A DNA stretch of 64,000 bases from Merdimmobilis hominis (GTDB taxonomy: Bacteria; Bacillota; Clostridia; Oscillospirales; Ruminococcaceae), in NCBI RefSeq assembly GCF_016901855.1, contig NZ_JACJKY010000004.1, forward strand, positions 62,001 to 126,000. The letters are read 5' to 3'. The position numbers were made by a program, and so were the translations under genes. Below are positions 42,489-51,775 of the stretch, one piece after another (within the stretch, counting starts at the first letter, position 1; each line of letters starts with the position of its first letter). The notes beneath the pieces are model-generated. The model searched no databases, was not told the DNA's origin, and was given only the letters and a program-made list of their open reading frames with translations.

Positions 42489-43571
42489 ATGGAACAAAAC
42501 GAACAGAAGCTGCAGCAGCTGCTGCAAACCGTTACCGAACCGGACGAGACAGCCCGCAGTCAAGCGCATGAAAAATGGAATGACTGTGCAAAACCGCTTG
42601 GAAGTCTTGGCTTGTTGGAAACTGCCATCGAAAATATCGCCGCGCTCACCGGCAGTACGGAAATTTCCCTGTTTCCGCGCGCAGTGCTCGTGATGTGCGC
42701 CGATAACGGCGTCATCGCACAGGGGGTCACTCAGTCGGCGCGCAACGTCACCGCTGTGGTTACCGAAAATCTGGCGATGAATCGAACCTCCGTATGCCGA
42801 ATGGCGGCAGTTGCCAACTGTCAGGTGGTGCCGGTGGATCTGGGCGTTTTTGATTTTCCGCCGACTGAGGGGGTACTGAGCCGCCGGATTGCCAACGGAA
42901 CCGGTGATATCTCAAAAGGTCCCGCGATGACCAGAGAACAGGCGGCACAGGCCGTGCTTACCGGTATTGAATTGGTGTGCGAACAGAAAAATAAAGGCGT
43001 GCGGCTGATTGCTACCGGAGAAATGGGCGTGGCAAATACGACCACATCGAGCGCGGTGGCGTGTGCGTTGTTTAATAGACCGGTCAAGGAAATGACAGGA
43101 CGCGGCGCAGGCCTTTCAAACGAGGGACTGAAGCGGAAAATCCATGCCATTGAACAAGCGCTTTGTGTCAATCAGCCAAATCCGAATGATCCGCTGGATG
43201 TGCTTTCGAAGGTGGGCGGCTTTGATATCGCGGCAATCTGCGGTGTGTTTCTGGGCGGTGCGATTTATAACGTGCCGGTGCTCGCGGACGGATTTATCAG
43301 CTCAGTTGCGGCAGTTTGTGCCGTTCGGATGTGCAAAAAGGCTGAGAAAGCGATTTTTGCAAGCCATGTTTCGGCAGAGCCTGCGGGACGGATGCTGCTC
43401 GACGCATTGCACCGCGAGCCGCTGATTACCGCGAAAATGCGTTTAGGCGAGGGGACCGGTGCAGTGGCGGCGATTCCGCTTTTAGATATGGCGTGTGCCG
43501 TGTATCAGGAGAGTTATACGTTTGAACAGGGCGGCATTGAACACTATGTGCCGTATGGTGATTCGGAATGA
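42489..43571 (+). CDS. cobT: Nicotinate-nucleotide--dimethylbenzimidazole phosphoribosyltransferase
   Basis: The protein has 360 residues, starting at ATG 42489 after AAGAAGGAA; the upstream extension lies in cbiA. Family motifs: HEKWNDCAKPLGSLGLLE, VLVMCADNGVIAQGVTQS, the GEMGVANTTTSSAVACALF segment and GRGAGLSNEGL. It activates a lower-ligand base to its alpha-riboside phosphate. No gene for making dimethylbenzimidazole (bluB or bza type) is in the window, so the base may be made elsewhere, scavenged, or be another purine/benzimidazole. Confidence 0.95.
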   Translation: MEQNEQKLQQLLQTVTEPDETARSQAHEKWNDCAKPLGSLGLLETAIENIAALTGSTEISLFPRAVLVMCADNGVIAQGVTQSARNVTAVVTENLAMNRTSVCRMAAVANCQVVPVDLGVFDFPPTEGVLSRRIANGTGDISKGPAMTREQAAQAVLTGIELVCEQKNKGVRLIATGEMGVANTTTSSAVACALFNRPVKEMTGRGAGLSNEGLKRKIHAIEQALCVNQPNPNDPLDVLSKVGGFDIAAICGVFLGGAIYNVPVLADGFISSVAAVCAVRMCKKAEKAIFASHVSAEPAGRMLLDALHREPLITAKMRLGEGTGAVAAIPLLDMACAVYQESYTFEQGGIEHYVPYGDSE

Positions 43572-44098
43572 TGACGTTGGTAATCGGAGGAGCCGCCTCC
43601 GGAAAAAGTGAATTTGCCGAAGCGCTCGTGCTAAAAGCCGGAAATCATCCGCGCTATTATATTGCGACCATGCAGCCGTTTGACGACGAGTGCCGGGCAC
43701 GGATCCGCCGCCACCGGGAGATGCGTGCAAAAAAGCAGTTTGAAACGGTCGAGTGCTTTGTAAATCTTGCAGAGGTCACACTGCCGAAAAAAGGCGTCGT
43801 GCTCCTAGAGTGCATGAGCAATTTGGCAGCCAATGAGCTATATAGTCCCGACGGCGCCGGAGATGACACAGTGGCATCGATTCAGCGGGGAATTTGCCGG
43901 TTGAAAAGTCAGTGTGAAGAGCTGATCATTGTTTCGAACGAAGTATTCAGCGGCGGCTCTTGCTATGAGGGCGATACGCTTCGGTATCTGCGGGTGCTGG
44001 CAGATGTTAACCGGATGCTTGCGAAAGAAGCCGACGCGGTGTATGAAGTGGTTTGCGGCTGTCCCGTGTGCCACAAGGGAAAGGGGAGAACAGAATGA
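43568..44098 (+). CDS. cobU: Adenosylcobinamide kinase / adenosylcobinamide-phosphate guanylyltransferase
   Basis: The protein has 176 residues. P-loop VIGGAASGKSEFAEAL and IRRHREMRAKKQFETVE match CobU. The usual GIVPE segment after SNEV is missing; the sequence reads IIVSNEVFSGGSCYEGDTLR instead, though ADAVYEVVCGCPVCHKG still resembles the end of the family. It phosphorylates and guanylates adenosylcobinamide. A second, short CobU-like protein is encoded at 44868 and retains the missing segment. Confidence 0.85.
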   Translation: MMTLVIGGAASGKSEFAEALVLKAGNHPRYYIATMQPFDDECRARIRRHREMRAKKQFETVECFVNLAEVTLPKKGVVLLECMSNLAANELYSPDGAGDDTVASIQRGICRLKSQCEELIIVSNEVFSGGSCYEGDTLRYLRVLADVNRMLAKEADAVYEVVCGCPVCHKGKGRTE

Positions 44099-44880
44099 AC
44101 TTTTTTCAAACGATTGCAGTGGCATTTGCCATGTTTTCCGCCATTCCCTGTCCGCAGCCGGTGTGGACGCAAAAGAATATGCGGTATGCGTTGTGTGCGT
44201 TTCCGCTGATCGGTGTCGTGTGCGGACTTCTCTGGTGGGGATGGTCTGCACTGATGGGATATGTGGGCGGTCCTGTCATTTTGCAGGCAGGCGGCATGTG
44301 CGCGATTCCCGTACTCGTGACGGGCGGTATTCATTTGGACGGATATGCCGACACGAGTGATGCATTGGGAAGCTGCGGCTCTCCTGAAAAAAAACGGGAG
44401 ATTTTAAAAGATCCGCGGTGCGGTGCATTTGCTGTGATTCGGCTTTGCACCTGGTTTATTGTATATTTTGCGCTCTGCGCGTCTATTAAATGGGATGGAA
44501 GAGCGCTGTGGTGCATGGGCATCGCCTTTGTGCTGGAACGCTGTCTTTCCGGATTTGCGAATGCAGCATTCCCGCTCGCGAAAAATACCGGCCTTGCGCA
44601 TACGTTTGCGGCGGCATCGGATAAAAAGAAAGTATGTGTCATATTGGCGGTATCGTCAGCAGTGCTGGCAGTCGTTTTGATTGTCACAGGCGGCTTTGCC
44701 GGAACGGCAATGGTGCTCGCGGCAGGATGGATTTTGTGGCGGTATTACCGTATCGCAAACAAGCAGTTCGGCGGTATTACGGGTGATTTGGCAGGCTGGT
44801 TTTTGCAGCGCGCCGAAATCTGGATGCTCGGTGCGTTGACTGCAGTGCAGCTGTTGGAGGGAATGAAATGGTTTTCGTGA
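44095..44880 (+). CDS. cobS: Adenosylcobinamide-GDP ribazoletransferase (cobalamin synthase)
   Basis: The protein has 261 residues from ATG 44095, overlapping cobU by 4 bases. It is a multi-pass membrane protein with the CobS motifs MFSAIPCPQP, VTGGIHLDGYADTSDALG and KDPRCGAFAVI (metal/nucleotide-binding aspartates), and GGITGDLAGW near the C terminus. It joins adenosylcobinamide-GDP with alpha-ribazole at the membrane. Confidence 0.94.
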   Translation: MNFFQTIAVAFAMFSAIPCPQPVWTQKNMRYALCAFPLIGVVCGLLWWGWSALMGYVGGPVILQAGGMCAIPVLVTGGIHLDGYADTSDALGSCGSPEKKREILKDPRCGAFAVIRLCTWFIVYFALCASIKWDGRALWCMGIAFVLERCLSGFANAAFPLAKNTGLAHTFAAASDKKKVCVILAVSSAVLAVVLIVTGGFAGTAMVLAAGWILWRYYRIANKQFGGITGDLAGWFLQRAEIWMLGALTAVQLLEGMKWFS

Positions 44881-45206
44881 CAGGACCGCTTTACAGCGGA
44901 AAAAAGGCATTTGTGAAAGAATGGCTTCAGTGGGACGAAGAAGCGATGCGTGAGAATGCCGTTTGGGATGTGCAGGACTTGGCTGCCGACTGCGATGATT
45001 TGATAACGCTTGCAGAAACGCTTTCTAAAAAGCAAGTGGTGATCGCTACAGAAATAGGCGGCGGCATTGTACCTGCCGACGCAAAAGACCGCGCATCGCG
45101 TGAGGCTGCCGGCCGGCTTGCATGTCTGCTTACAAAAAAAGCCGATACGGTGATTCGGGTATTCTGCGGCATTCCAACCGTGTTAAAAGGAGAGGAACGA
45201 CTGTGA
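44868..45206 (+). CDS. Short CobU-like protein
   Basis: The protein has 112 residues, about two thirds of a CobU. It keeps a P-loop-like opening (VFVTGPLYSGKKAFVKEWL) and the CobU C-terminal core (VIATEIGGGIVPADAKDRASREAAGRLACLL, shown here in part as GGGIVPADAKDR), then ADTVIRVFCGIPTVLKG. The middle with the RHR motif is absent. It lies between cobS and cobC, overlapping both, so it is translated with them. It may complement the divergent CobU at 43568 or regulate it; that is inference. Confidence 0.7.
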   Translation: MVFVTGPLYSGKKAFVKEWLQWDEEAMRENAVWDVQDLAADCDDLITLAETLSKKQVVIATEIGGGIVPADAKDRASREAAGRLACLLTKKADTVIRVFCGIPTVLKGEERL

Positions 45207-45829
45207 AAATTTATTTGTTACGCCATGGACAAACGACCTATAATGTAGAAAAGCGGTATCAGGGAACCCGGGATATTCCCCTCTCCGAGGAGGGACGGGC
45301 ACAGCTGATTCAGGCGGATATCTTCCCGAAAAAAGTATATGTTTCCCCGCTCATTCGTGCGCGGAGTACAGCGGATATCCTGTTCCCTGAGGCAGAGCAG
45401 GTCGTGATCGATGATTTTCGGGAGATGTGCTTTGGCATTTTCCAAGGAAGAAACTACATTGAAATGGAGCACGACCCCGAATATATCGCATGGGTTGGCG
45501 AAAACTGTGAAGGATGCTGTCCAGGCGGCGAGCGGAAAGCAGAGTTTTGTGACCGCACATGCGACGCCTTTGTGCCGCTTTTGGAAGAAGCACTCGAAAA
45601 CGGAGAGGAAATGCTCGTGATCATGGCGCACGGCGGAAACCAGATGGCAATTATGGAACGGTACGGACTGCCGCGCTATGACTATTATCACTGGTGCGGT
45701 CCCAACGGAGGCGGTTATGTCCTCGAGGTCGATGCCGATACCTGGCACAACGAGCACACCTTGCAGCTGATCGAAGAAGTGCAGTATGTCCGCAAGGAGG
45801 ATGGGCAGGAAGGCAGGAATCACGCATGA
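45203..45829 (+). CDS. cobC: Histidine phosphatase, probable alpha-ribazole phosphatase
   Basis: The protein has 208 residues, starting at GTG 45203 after AGGAGAGG and overlapping the previous stop. The phosphoglycerate-mutase-fold motifs are IYLLRHGQTTYN, the SPLIRARSTADIL segment, EMCFGIFQGRNY and the second histidine in VIMAHGGNQMAIM. In this operon it most likely dephosphorylates alpha-ribazole phosphate or adenosylcobalamin phosphate. Other phosphomonoesterase roles are possible. Confidence 0.85.
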   Translation: MKIYLLRHGQTTYNVEKRYQGTRDIPLSEEGRAQLIQADIFPKKVYVSPLIRARSTADILFPEAEQVVIDDFREMCFGIFQGRNYIEMEHDPEYIAWVGENCEGCCPGGERKAEFCDRTCDAFVPLLEEALENGEEMLVIMAHGGNQMAIMERYGLPRYDYYHWCGPNGGGYVLEVDADTWHNEHTLQLIEEVQYVRKEDGQEGRNHA

Positions 45830-46809
45830 TTTTTACAGCCGTTTTGTGCGGATTTCTGCTTGACTGTCTGCTCGGAGATCCCATGAAAATGCCGCATCCG
45901 GTGATCTTTATGGGAAAAGCCATTTCCCGGCTCGAGAAGTGGCTGCGCCGCCGTCTTCCGCAAACGCCAAAGGGTGAGCGCACCGGCGGAATCATCCTGG
46001 CAATCACGCTGCCGGTGGGAACGCTGCTCATCAGCGGCGGTTTGTGCTGGCTGTTCTGGTGGATTCACCCGCTCCTTGGCTTAGCGCTGCAAATTCTCTG
46101 GTGCTGGCAGGCGCTTGCAATGCGGTGTCTTGCAAAAGAGAGCCGGAATGTATATCGCGCGTTAAAAACCGAGGGCCTGGATGCCGGCCGAACAGCAGTT
46201 GCCCGTATTGTGGGACGCGATACTGCGGCGCTGTCAAAAGAGGGTGTCATCAAAGCGACGGTCGAAACCGTGGCGGAGAATTTTTCGGACGGTGTATTGG
46301 CGCCCATGATTTATATGCTCATTGGCGGTGCACCGCTCGCACTCGCGTATAAAGCGATCAACACCATGGACAGCATGGTGGGATATAAAAATGAAACCTA
46401 TCTGTATTTTGGACGGGCGGCGGCAAAGCTTGACGATGCGGCGAACTATCTGCCGTCGAGAATTGCGGCACTGCTGTGGATTTTGTCCGCTCCGCTGGCA
46501 GGCGGAAACCTCAAAAACGCATGGAAAATCTGGCGGCGCGATCGCCGCAACCACGCGAGCCCGAATTCCGCACAGACGGAATCGGCATGTGCCGGTTCAT
46601 TGGGCGTACAGCTGGCAGGTCCGGCATCTTATTTTGGAAAACTGGTAGAAAAACCGTATATCGGCGACCGTGTCCGGGAGATCGAGCCGGAAGATATTTT
46701 AAAAACCAACCGAATTATGATTGTTTCGAGTGTGGTTGGACTGATCATCGGCGTGGCAATTCATGTGGCTGTTGTTTTTTTGCTGTTTGGGCCGCATTGG
46801 ATTTTGTAA
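45826..46809 (+). CDS. cbiB: Adenosylcobinamide-phosphate synthase
   Basis: The protein has 327 residues from ATG 45826, overlapping cobC by 4 bases. It is a membrane protein with several helices. The family motifs are FLLDCLLGDPMKMPHPVIFMG (in part LLDCLLGDP), ETVAENFSDGVLAPMIYM, YKAINTMDSMVGY and a HASPNSAQTESACAGSLGVQL segment. It attaches (R)-1-amino-2-propanol phosphate to cobyric acid. Confidence 0.95.
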   Translation: MIFTAVLCGFLLDCLLGDPMKMPHPVIFMGKAISRLEKWLRRRLPQTPKGERTGGIILAITLPVGTLLISGGLCWLFWWIHPLLGLALQILWCWQALAMRCLAKESRNVYRALKTEGLDAGRTAVARIVGRDTAALSKEGVIKATVETVAENFSDGVLAPMIYMLIGGAPLALAYKAINTMDSMVGYKNETYLYFGRAAAKLDDAANYLPSRIAALLWILSAPLAGGNLKNAWKIWRRDRRNHASPNSAQTESACAGSLGVQLAGPASYFGKLVEKPYIGDRVREIEPEDILKTNRIMIVSSVVGLIIGVAIHVAVVFLLFGPHWIL

Positions 46810-46878
46810 GACAGTATGCGTGACGATGTGCAGATACACGTTGTTATATGTTTGTTTTGATTGAGTGGAGGCGACATC

Positions 46879-47964
46879 ATGAACGAAAATCATCAGACCG
46901 GCAGTGTAAAAACGCCTTTGGTGCACGGCGGAGACTGGGCCGGATATTCGGAAGAGTACGGTGCACAGCCTCTCGACTTTTCCGCGAATGTCAGCCCGCT
47001 GGGCGTTCCGCAGGGTGTAAAGCGTGCGATTGCTGAGGCAGCGGAGACGGCTGACCGGTATCCCGATCCGCTGTGCCGCGCGCTTTCCCGGAAACTGGCG
47101 GCTCACGAGCAGGTGCCGGAATCGTATGTGCTGTGCGGCAACGGCGCAGCCGACTTAATTTTCCGTGCAGTACTTGCGAAAAAACCGAAAAAAGCGTTGC
47201 TGACTGCGCCGGCGTTTGCCGAGTATGAAGCGGCATTGACCGCCTGCGGATGTGAAGTCGACTATTATTTTTTGCGTCAAGAACATGATTTTCGATTGGA
47301 TGAAGGCTTTTTGCAAGCAATCACGCCGGAAATCGATATGGTGTTTGTCTGCGAGCCGAATAATCCCACCGGTGTGTCCTCTCCCCGTGCATTTTTGATG
47401 CAGGTGGCACAGCGGTGCAGTGACTGCGGTGCATTATTCATGCTGGATGAGTGCTTCGGTGACTTTCTGGATGAGCCGGAAGACCACACAATGAAATCTG
47501 CGCTTTCATCGTTTCCCAATTTGGTGATTTTAAAGGCGTTTACAAAACTGTATGCCATGGCAGGCGTGCGGCTTGGGTATGCGCTGTGCGCAAACGGCGA
47601 ATTGGTGGAAAATATGCGGAATACCGGTCAGCCTTGGGCAGTTTCGTCTTTGGCACAGGCAGCCGGAGAAGCAGCACTCCAAGAAACGGCATATGTGGAG
47701 CGTGTGCGGCAGATGGTAAAGCAGGAACGGCCGTGGATGAGCGAGCAGTTAACCCGTTTAGGCTGTCGGGTGATTCCGGGTGAAGCCAATTATCTGCTGT
47801 TTTACTGTCCGGTTCCGTTGATCGAGCCTTTGCGTAAGCGCGGAATTTTATTGCGCAGCTGTTCGAATTATCACGGATTAAATGAAAACTGGTACCGCAC
47901 CGCTGTGCGTACCCATGAAGAAAATATCCGCCTGATCCAGGCGTTAAACGAGGTGGTACGATGA
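46879..47964 (+). CDS. cobD: L-threonine-O-3-phosphate decarboxylase (CobD-type aminotransferase fold)
   Basis: The protein has 361 residues, starting at ATG 46879 after GTGGAGG. It has class I/II PLP fold markers: [14 protein letters not shown] and [10 protein letters not shown] at the N terminus, [21 protein letters not shown], and the PLP lysine in [19 protein letters not shown]. The HGG/SANVNP-like opening and the context favour CobD over a histidinol-phosphate aminotransferase. It supplies aminopropanol phosphate to CbiB. No PduX-type threonine kinase is seen in the window. Confidence 0.9.
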   Translation: MNENHQTGSVKTPLVHGGDWAGYSEEYGAQPLDFSANVSPLGVPQGVKRAIAEAAETADRYPDPLCRALSRKLAAHEQVPESYVLCGNGAADLIFRAVLAKKPKKALLTAPAFAEYEAALTACGCEVDYYFLRQEHDFRLDEGFLQAITPEIDMVFVCEPNNPTGVSSPRAFLMQVAQRCSDCGALFMLDECFGDFLDEPEDHTMKSALSSFPNLVILKAFTKLYAMAGVRLGYALCANGELVENMRNTGQPWAVSSLAQAAGEAALQETAYVERVRQMVKQERPWMSEQLTRLGCRVIPGEANYLLFYCPVPLIEPLRKRGILLRSCSNYHGLNENWYRTAVRTHEENIRLIQALNEVVR

Positions 47965-49439
47965 AACAAGCAAAATGTATTATGGTGCAGGGCACCATGT
48001 CCGGTGCGGGAAAAAGTCTCTTGTGTGCCGGACTGTGCCGCATTTTTGCGCAGGACGGACTGAAAGTAGCGCCTTTTAAGAGCCAGAATATGGCGCTTAA
48101 CAGTTATGTGACCCGCGATGGCTTGGAAATGGGACGGGCACAGGTTGTTCAGGCGCAGGCAGCCGGCAAGGAACCGGATGTGCGCATGAATCCGATTTTG
48201 CTCAAACCGTCGAGTGATATCGGCAGTCAGGTGATCGTTAACGGCGAAATCCGCGGACAGATGAGTGCAACCGAGTATTTCCGTATGAAGGGGCAGCTCA
48301 TTCCGGATATTTTAGAGGCGTATCATGGGCTTGCCGCAGAAAATGATATCATCGTCATTGAAGGCGCGGGCAGTCCTGCGGAAATCAATCTGCGCACTGA
48401 CGATATTGTAAACATGGGCATGGCGGAGCTGGTGGACGCGCCTGTACTGCTGGCGGGTGATATCGACCGCGGCGGCGTATTCGCACAGCTGTATGGAACC
48501 GTGGCGCTGCTCGAAGAGAAAGAACGTGCGCGGATCGGCGGTTTGATCATCAATAAATTCCGAGGCGACGAGGCGATTCTGCGTCCGGGACTGACGATGC
48601 TCGAGGAAAAGACGGGAATTCCTGTGCTGGGCGTCGTGCCGTATCTGCACGTGAATGTGGATGACGAGGATTCGCTGGCACCTTGCCTTGAAAATCAGGA
48701 CGCGAAAAAACCGTTGGATATTGCGGTGATTCGGTTGCCGAGGATTTCGAATTTTACAGATTTCTCTCTGCTCGACGAGCATCCTGCAATGGGTGTGCGG
48801 TATGTGCAGAGCGCCAGAGAGCTCGGAACGCCTGATTTGGTCATTCTCCCCGGCACGAAAAGTACGCTTTCCGATCTCTTGTGGCTGCGGCAGAGCGGAC
48901 TCGAAGCGGCGGTCTGCAAATTGGCGCATACGGGCACACCGGTGTTTGGCATTTGCGGCGGATATCAGATGCTGGGTGAAATGCTTTCCGATCCGTACGG
49001 AACGGAAGGCGGCGGTGAAATGCACGGCATGGGGCTTCTGCCGATTGATACCGTGTTCAGCGACCGCAAGATCCGCACACGGATGCAGGCGGAGGTGCTG
49101 GCCTCTGACTTTGCAGGCGCAAAGCTCGACGGTTATGAGATTCACACCGGAAAGACCACCGTGCGCGGTGATGCATTCTGTATGCTCGAAAACGGTCAGA
49201 CGGACGGATGCGTCAGCGGCAATGTGTTCGGCACATATCTGCATGGTTTGTTTGATACAGGAAGCCTTACGCAAAAGCTGGCAGAATACCTGTGTCAGCG
49301 CAAGGGTATTTCATGCGAACAGGCGGCACCGGTTTCTCATGCGCAGTATCAGGAACAGCAGTTTGATCTGCTGGCAGACGGAATTCGCCGTGCACTCGAT
49401 ATGAACGCCATTTATGCACTGATCGAAGGGAAGCGGTAA
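47961..49439 (+). CDS. cbiP: Cobyric acid synthase
   Basis: The protein has 492 residues. N-terminal ATPase: [45 protein letters not shown] and [14 protein letters not shown]-terminal amidotransferase: [13 protein letters not shown] with the nucleophile cysteine, and EIHTGKT and YLHGLFD segments. It amidates the b, d, e and g side chains of adenosylcobyrinate diamide. It overlaps cobD by 4 bases. Confidence 0.95.
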   Translation: MKQAKCIMVQGTMSGAGKSLLCAGLCRIFAQDGLKVAPFKSQNMALNSYVTRDGLEMGRAQVVQAQAAGKEPDVRMNPILLKPSSDIGSQVIVNGEIRGQMSATEYFRMKGQLIPDILEAYHGLAAENDIIVIEGAGSPAEINLRTDDIVNMGMAELVDAPVLLAGDIDRGGVFAQLYGTVALLEEKERARIGGLIINKFRGDEAILRPGLTMLEEKTGIPVLGVVPYLHVNVDDEDSLAPCLENQDAKKPLDIAVIRLPRISNFTDFSLLDEHPAMGVRYVQSARELGTPDLVILPGTKSTLSDLLWLRQSGLEAAVCKLAHTGTPVFGICGGYQMLGEMLSDPYGTEGGGEMHGMGLLPIDTVFSDRKIRTRMQAEVLASDFAGAKLDGYEIHTGKTTVRGDAFCMLENGQTDGCVSGNVFGTYLHGLFDTGSLTQKLAEYLCQRKGISCEQAAPVSHAQYQEQQFDLLADGIRRALDMNAIYALIEGKR

Positions 49440-49440
49440 T

Positions 49441-49953
49441 ATGGAAAAAGGACTCATTCACCTGTACTGGGGAGATGGAAAAGGAAAGACCACCGCTGCC
49501 ATAGGTGTGGCAATGCGTGCGTTGGCCGCAGGGAAAAAAGTGGTGATTGTGCAGTTTTTAAAAGGACAGGAAAGCGGGGAAATCACACTGCTTTCTGAGC
49601 TTGGCGCGCAGATTTATCGCGGAAAAGCCGGGCATAAGTTTGTTTTCCAGATGACCGAAGAGGAAAAAGCGCAAGCCCGCAAGGTGCAGGACGAAAATCT
49701 GCTTGCCGCATTGCAGCAGCCGGCAGATCTTCTGATTCTGGACGAAGCGTGTGCCGCCGTGCAGCTCAATATGGTGGACGAGGCGATGCTCAAAAAAGCG
49801 GTGTGTGAAAAGCCGGCAGAGCAGGAGCTGATTCTCACCGGCCGGAATCCGGCAGACTGGATGACGGAGATCGCCGACTACTCTACAGAAATGCACTGCT
49901 GGAAACATCCCTATGAAAAAGGGATTCCGGCAAGAAAAGGCGTAGAGTACTAA
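49441..49953 (+). CDS. cobO: Corrinoid adenosyltransferase (CobO/BtuR type)
   Basis: The protein has 170 residues, starting 1 base after the cbiP stop. P-loop HLYWGDGKGKTTAAIGVAMRA with FLKGQESGE, the ILDEACAAVQ Walker-B-like segment and LTGRNPADWMTEIADYSTEM are typical. It transfers adenosyl from ATP to Co(I) corrinoids. It is the last gene of the operon before a strong terminator. Confidence 0.95.
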   Translation: MEKGLIHLYWGDGKGKTTAAIGVAMRALAAGKKVVIVQFLKGQESGEITLLSELGAQIYRGKAGHKFVFQMTEEEKAQARKVQDENLLAALQQPADLLILDEACAAVQLNMVDEAMLKKAVCEKPAEQELILTGRNPADWMTEIADYSTEMHCWKHPYEKGIPARKGVEY

Positions 49954-49984
49954 GCCGTATTTATGTGAATTTTATGATAAGAAA

Positions 49985-50024
49985 AAAGCAGCAAGCTGTA
50001 ATTTTGCAGCTTGCTGCTTTTTTT
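49985..50024 (+). terminator. Terminator of the cobalamin operon
   Basis: AAAGCAGCAAGCTG (49986-49999) pairs with its complement CAGCTTGCTGCTTT (50007-50020), followed by an unbroken T run. Confidence 0.9.
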
Positions 50025-50451
50025 ATCAAAATGCGAGAAGATCCACAGCACCAGAAAATGTACGGGGTTTCGTGTGATATTCTGTAAATAAACGTAAGAG
50101 CAGCAGTGTGTTGTGGATGCCTACATAAAATATGGTGTTATTCAAAAGCACAGTATGCGGCAGGGATTTTAAAAATTATACATAAATATAAGTGTCTATT
50201 TATCTAACTGTGATAAATATTGTTGCTCGTTTGATTTATGAAACAAAAAATCATTTGGTTGTTGACATTATTATTGGTATGTTGTATATTAAAATTACAA
50301 AGCTGTATGATAAAAGTGATATTTATCGAGATGAATTATGGAGGGAATCAATTAACCAACAAGAAATGCTGCCTTACTCATGTGATTTGATAATGAATTT
50401 CATATAATACATGGTGAATATGATCGTTTTTTAAAAGAAGAAGTGATCGAG
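50025..50451 (+). other. Leader/intergenic region before the lipoprotein-peptide locus
   Basis: The region is AT-rich and holds the promoter at 50262-50290, so an open frame from 50192 to 50407 that crosses this promoter is unlikely to be coding. About 155 bases lie between the predicted start site and the first lipoprotein gene. Its last 35 bases (ATATGATCGTTTTTT to the ATG) match those before the third lipoprotein gene, where they follow the peptide terminator. This may therefore be a degraded copy of that junction. Confidence 0.5.
50262..50290 (+). promoter_or_regulatory. Promoter of the lipoprotein-peptide locus
   Basis: Consensus TTGACA at 50262-50267 and TATATT at 50285-50290 with a 17-base spacer. 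It is the only strong promoter seen between the cobalamin terminator and the first lipoprotein gene. Confidence 0.7.
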
Positions 50452-51732
50452 ATGAAAAAACGAACGGGAATCATGACAATCGTCTTGACAATTTCTATTT
50501 TATTGACCGGATGCGGCGGCAAAACGGTAGAGCAGAAAAACGATTCACTCTCTTGTTATTTTCTTTCCAATGCAAATGAGAAATGGTATGAAGCTGCAAA
50601 AGAAAGGGTTTTTGAAGCGTATCCGGATATCAAAATCGATCTAAAGTGGTGGACTGCGTCACAATATCTGATGTTTTTTTCGCGGGAGCATCAAGATACA
50701 GATATTACCCCGCTTCAGGAGTACTACGATAAGATCACTTCCGATTTACGAAAAGATCAGGCGGGCGATATTGTGATGGGAGATGCTACGTATCTCGAGT
50801 GGCCGGAAGCCGCGCCGCCCGATTGGTACAAACTGATGAAAAGCGGTGCGTTTGCAGATTTGAATCCGCTTGCTGAGGAAAACGGTCAGCTTGACACTAC
50901 AACGTATATGAAAGTCAATACTGATTCGGCAGCAGCTTCAGAAGAGCGGTGGACGTTTGTACCAATATTAGAAGAAAAATTATTTTTCTGCACAACAGAG
51001 GAATTGGCGCAGCAGTGGGATTTTTCGATAGTGGACGATGGCAACATGAGTATCGTAGACTTCTTAGAGCAATGCGCGGACTGGGTGGAAAAACATGGTG
51101 ATAATCCGAATGCGCCTTCTATTATGCCGGATTTTTGGTTTCAGCAACTGAAATCAGTCGCATTTGATGTCTGCGGACTGACAATTACAGATTATGAGAC
51201 CGGAAAGGTGGATTTTGATAATCCGACGGTGAAACGGATTCTGGAAGCACTGCGCACGATCTCAACCGATATTGAGGATTCCGGACTCGGAGATCAGGGA
51301 ACGGATGAGTTTGAACAGCGTGCGTGTGAGGAAAAACGGTACTTGCTGTATAAATGGTTGCCTTCAGATGTTGGTACGCGAAAGTTTATTTCTTTGCTCA
51401 ACATAGATGAAACGTATTTCTGCATGTACGCATCACGCTGGGTTGCAATTCCTGCGTCGAGTAAGAATCAAACGATCGCATATACGTATATTCAGGAGCT
51501 TTTGAATGAAAAGGCTGTGAACGGCGGAAATAGCGATAATCTTATAGATACCTATAGGGAGACGCCTCCTGAATTTCAAGATCCGAATTATAAAAGTTAT
51601 AACATCGTCATCCCAAGCACATGGCAGTACGCGCTGTCGGATTTGTTTGATAACTACTATGCAGGACATATGGAGACAGACGAATTTATGAATCAGGTGC
51701 AAAAACGCCTTGAAGTGTATATTACGGAGTAA
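50452..51732 (+). CDS. Solute-binding lipoprotein, paralog 1 of 4
   Basis: The protein has 426 residues from the ATG at 50452; the in-frame GTG three codons earlier is less likely, by comparison with paralog 3. It has a signal peptide with lipobox LLTGC (Cys 21). The mature part resembles extracellular solute-binding protein family 1 at both ends: the FLSNANEKWY opening, and a closing IPASSKNQTIAYTYIQELL and TDEFMNQVQKRLEVYITE. A shared block with the other three copies reads TDITPLQEYYDKIT, DLRKDQAGDIVMGDA and GAFADLN. The middle, around residues 160-210, differs between copies. The ligand is unknown, with a peptide or sugar possible. Confidence 0.8.
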   Translation: MKKRTGIMTIVLTISILLTGCGGKTVEQKNDSLSCYFLSNANEKWYEAAKERVFEAYPDIKIDLKWWTASQYLMFFSREHQDTDITPLQEYYDKITSDLRKDQAGDIVMGDATYLEWPEAAPPDWYKLMKSGAFADLNPLAEENGQLDTTTYMKVNTDSAAASEERWTFVPILEEKLFFCTTEELAQQWDFSIVDDGNMSIVDFLEQCADWVEKHGDNPNAPSIMPDFWFQQLKSVAFDVCGLTITDYETGKVDFDNPTVKRILEALRTISTDIEDSGLGDQGTDEFEQRACEEKRYLLYKWLPSDVGTRKFISLLNIDETYFCMYASRWVAIPASSKNQTIAYTYIQELLNEKAVNGGNSDNLIDTYRETPPEFQDPNYKSYNIVIPSTWQYALSDLFDNYYAGHMETDEFMNQVQKRLEVYITE

Positions 51733-51775
51733 ACAGAAAATCAAACGGCTTGATGAAAGAAAGGAGGAAATGACA

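Noticed and set aside
48312-49274. 320-codon minus-strand frame opposite cbiP
   Set aside because: It is antisense to a complete cobyric acid synthase and has typical shadow composition.
50192-50407. Open frame of 71 codons upstream of the first lipoprotein
   Set aside because: It starts at GTG without a ribosome-binding site, and a strong TTGACA/TATATT promoter lies within it; composition is that of AT-rich intergenic DNA.
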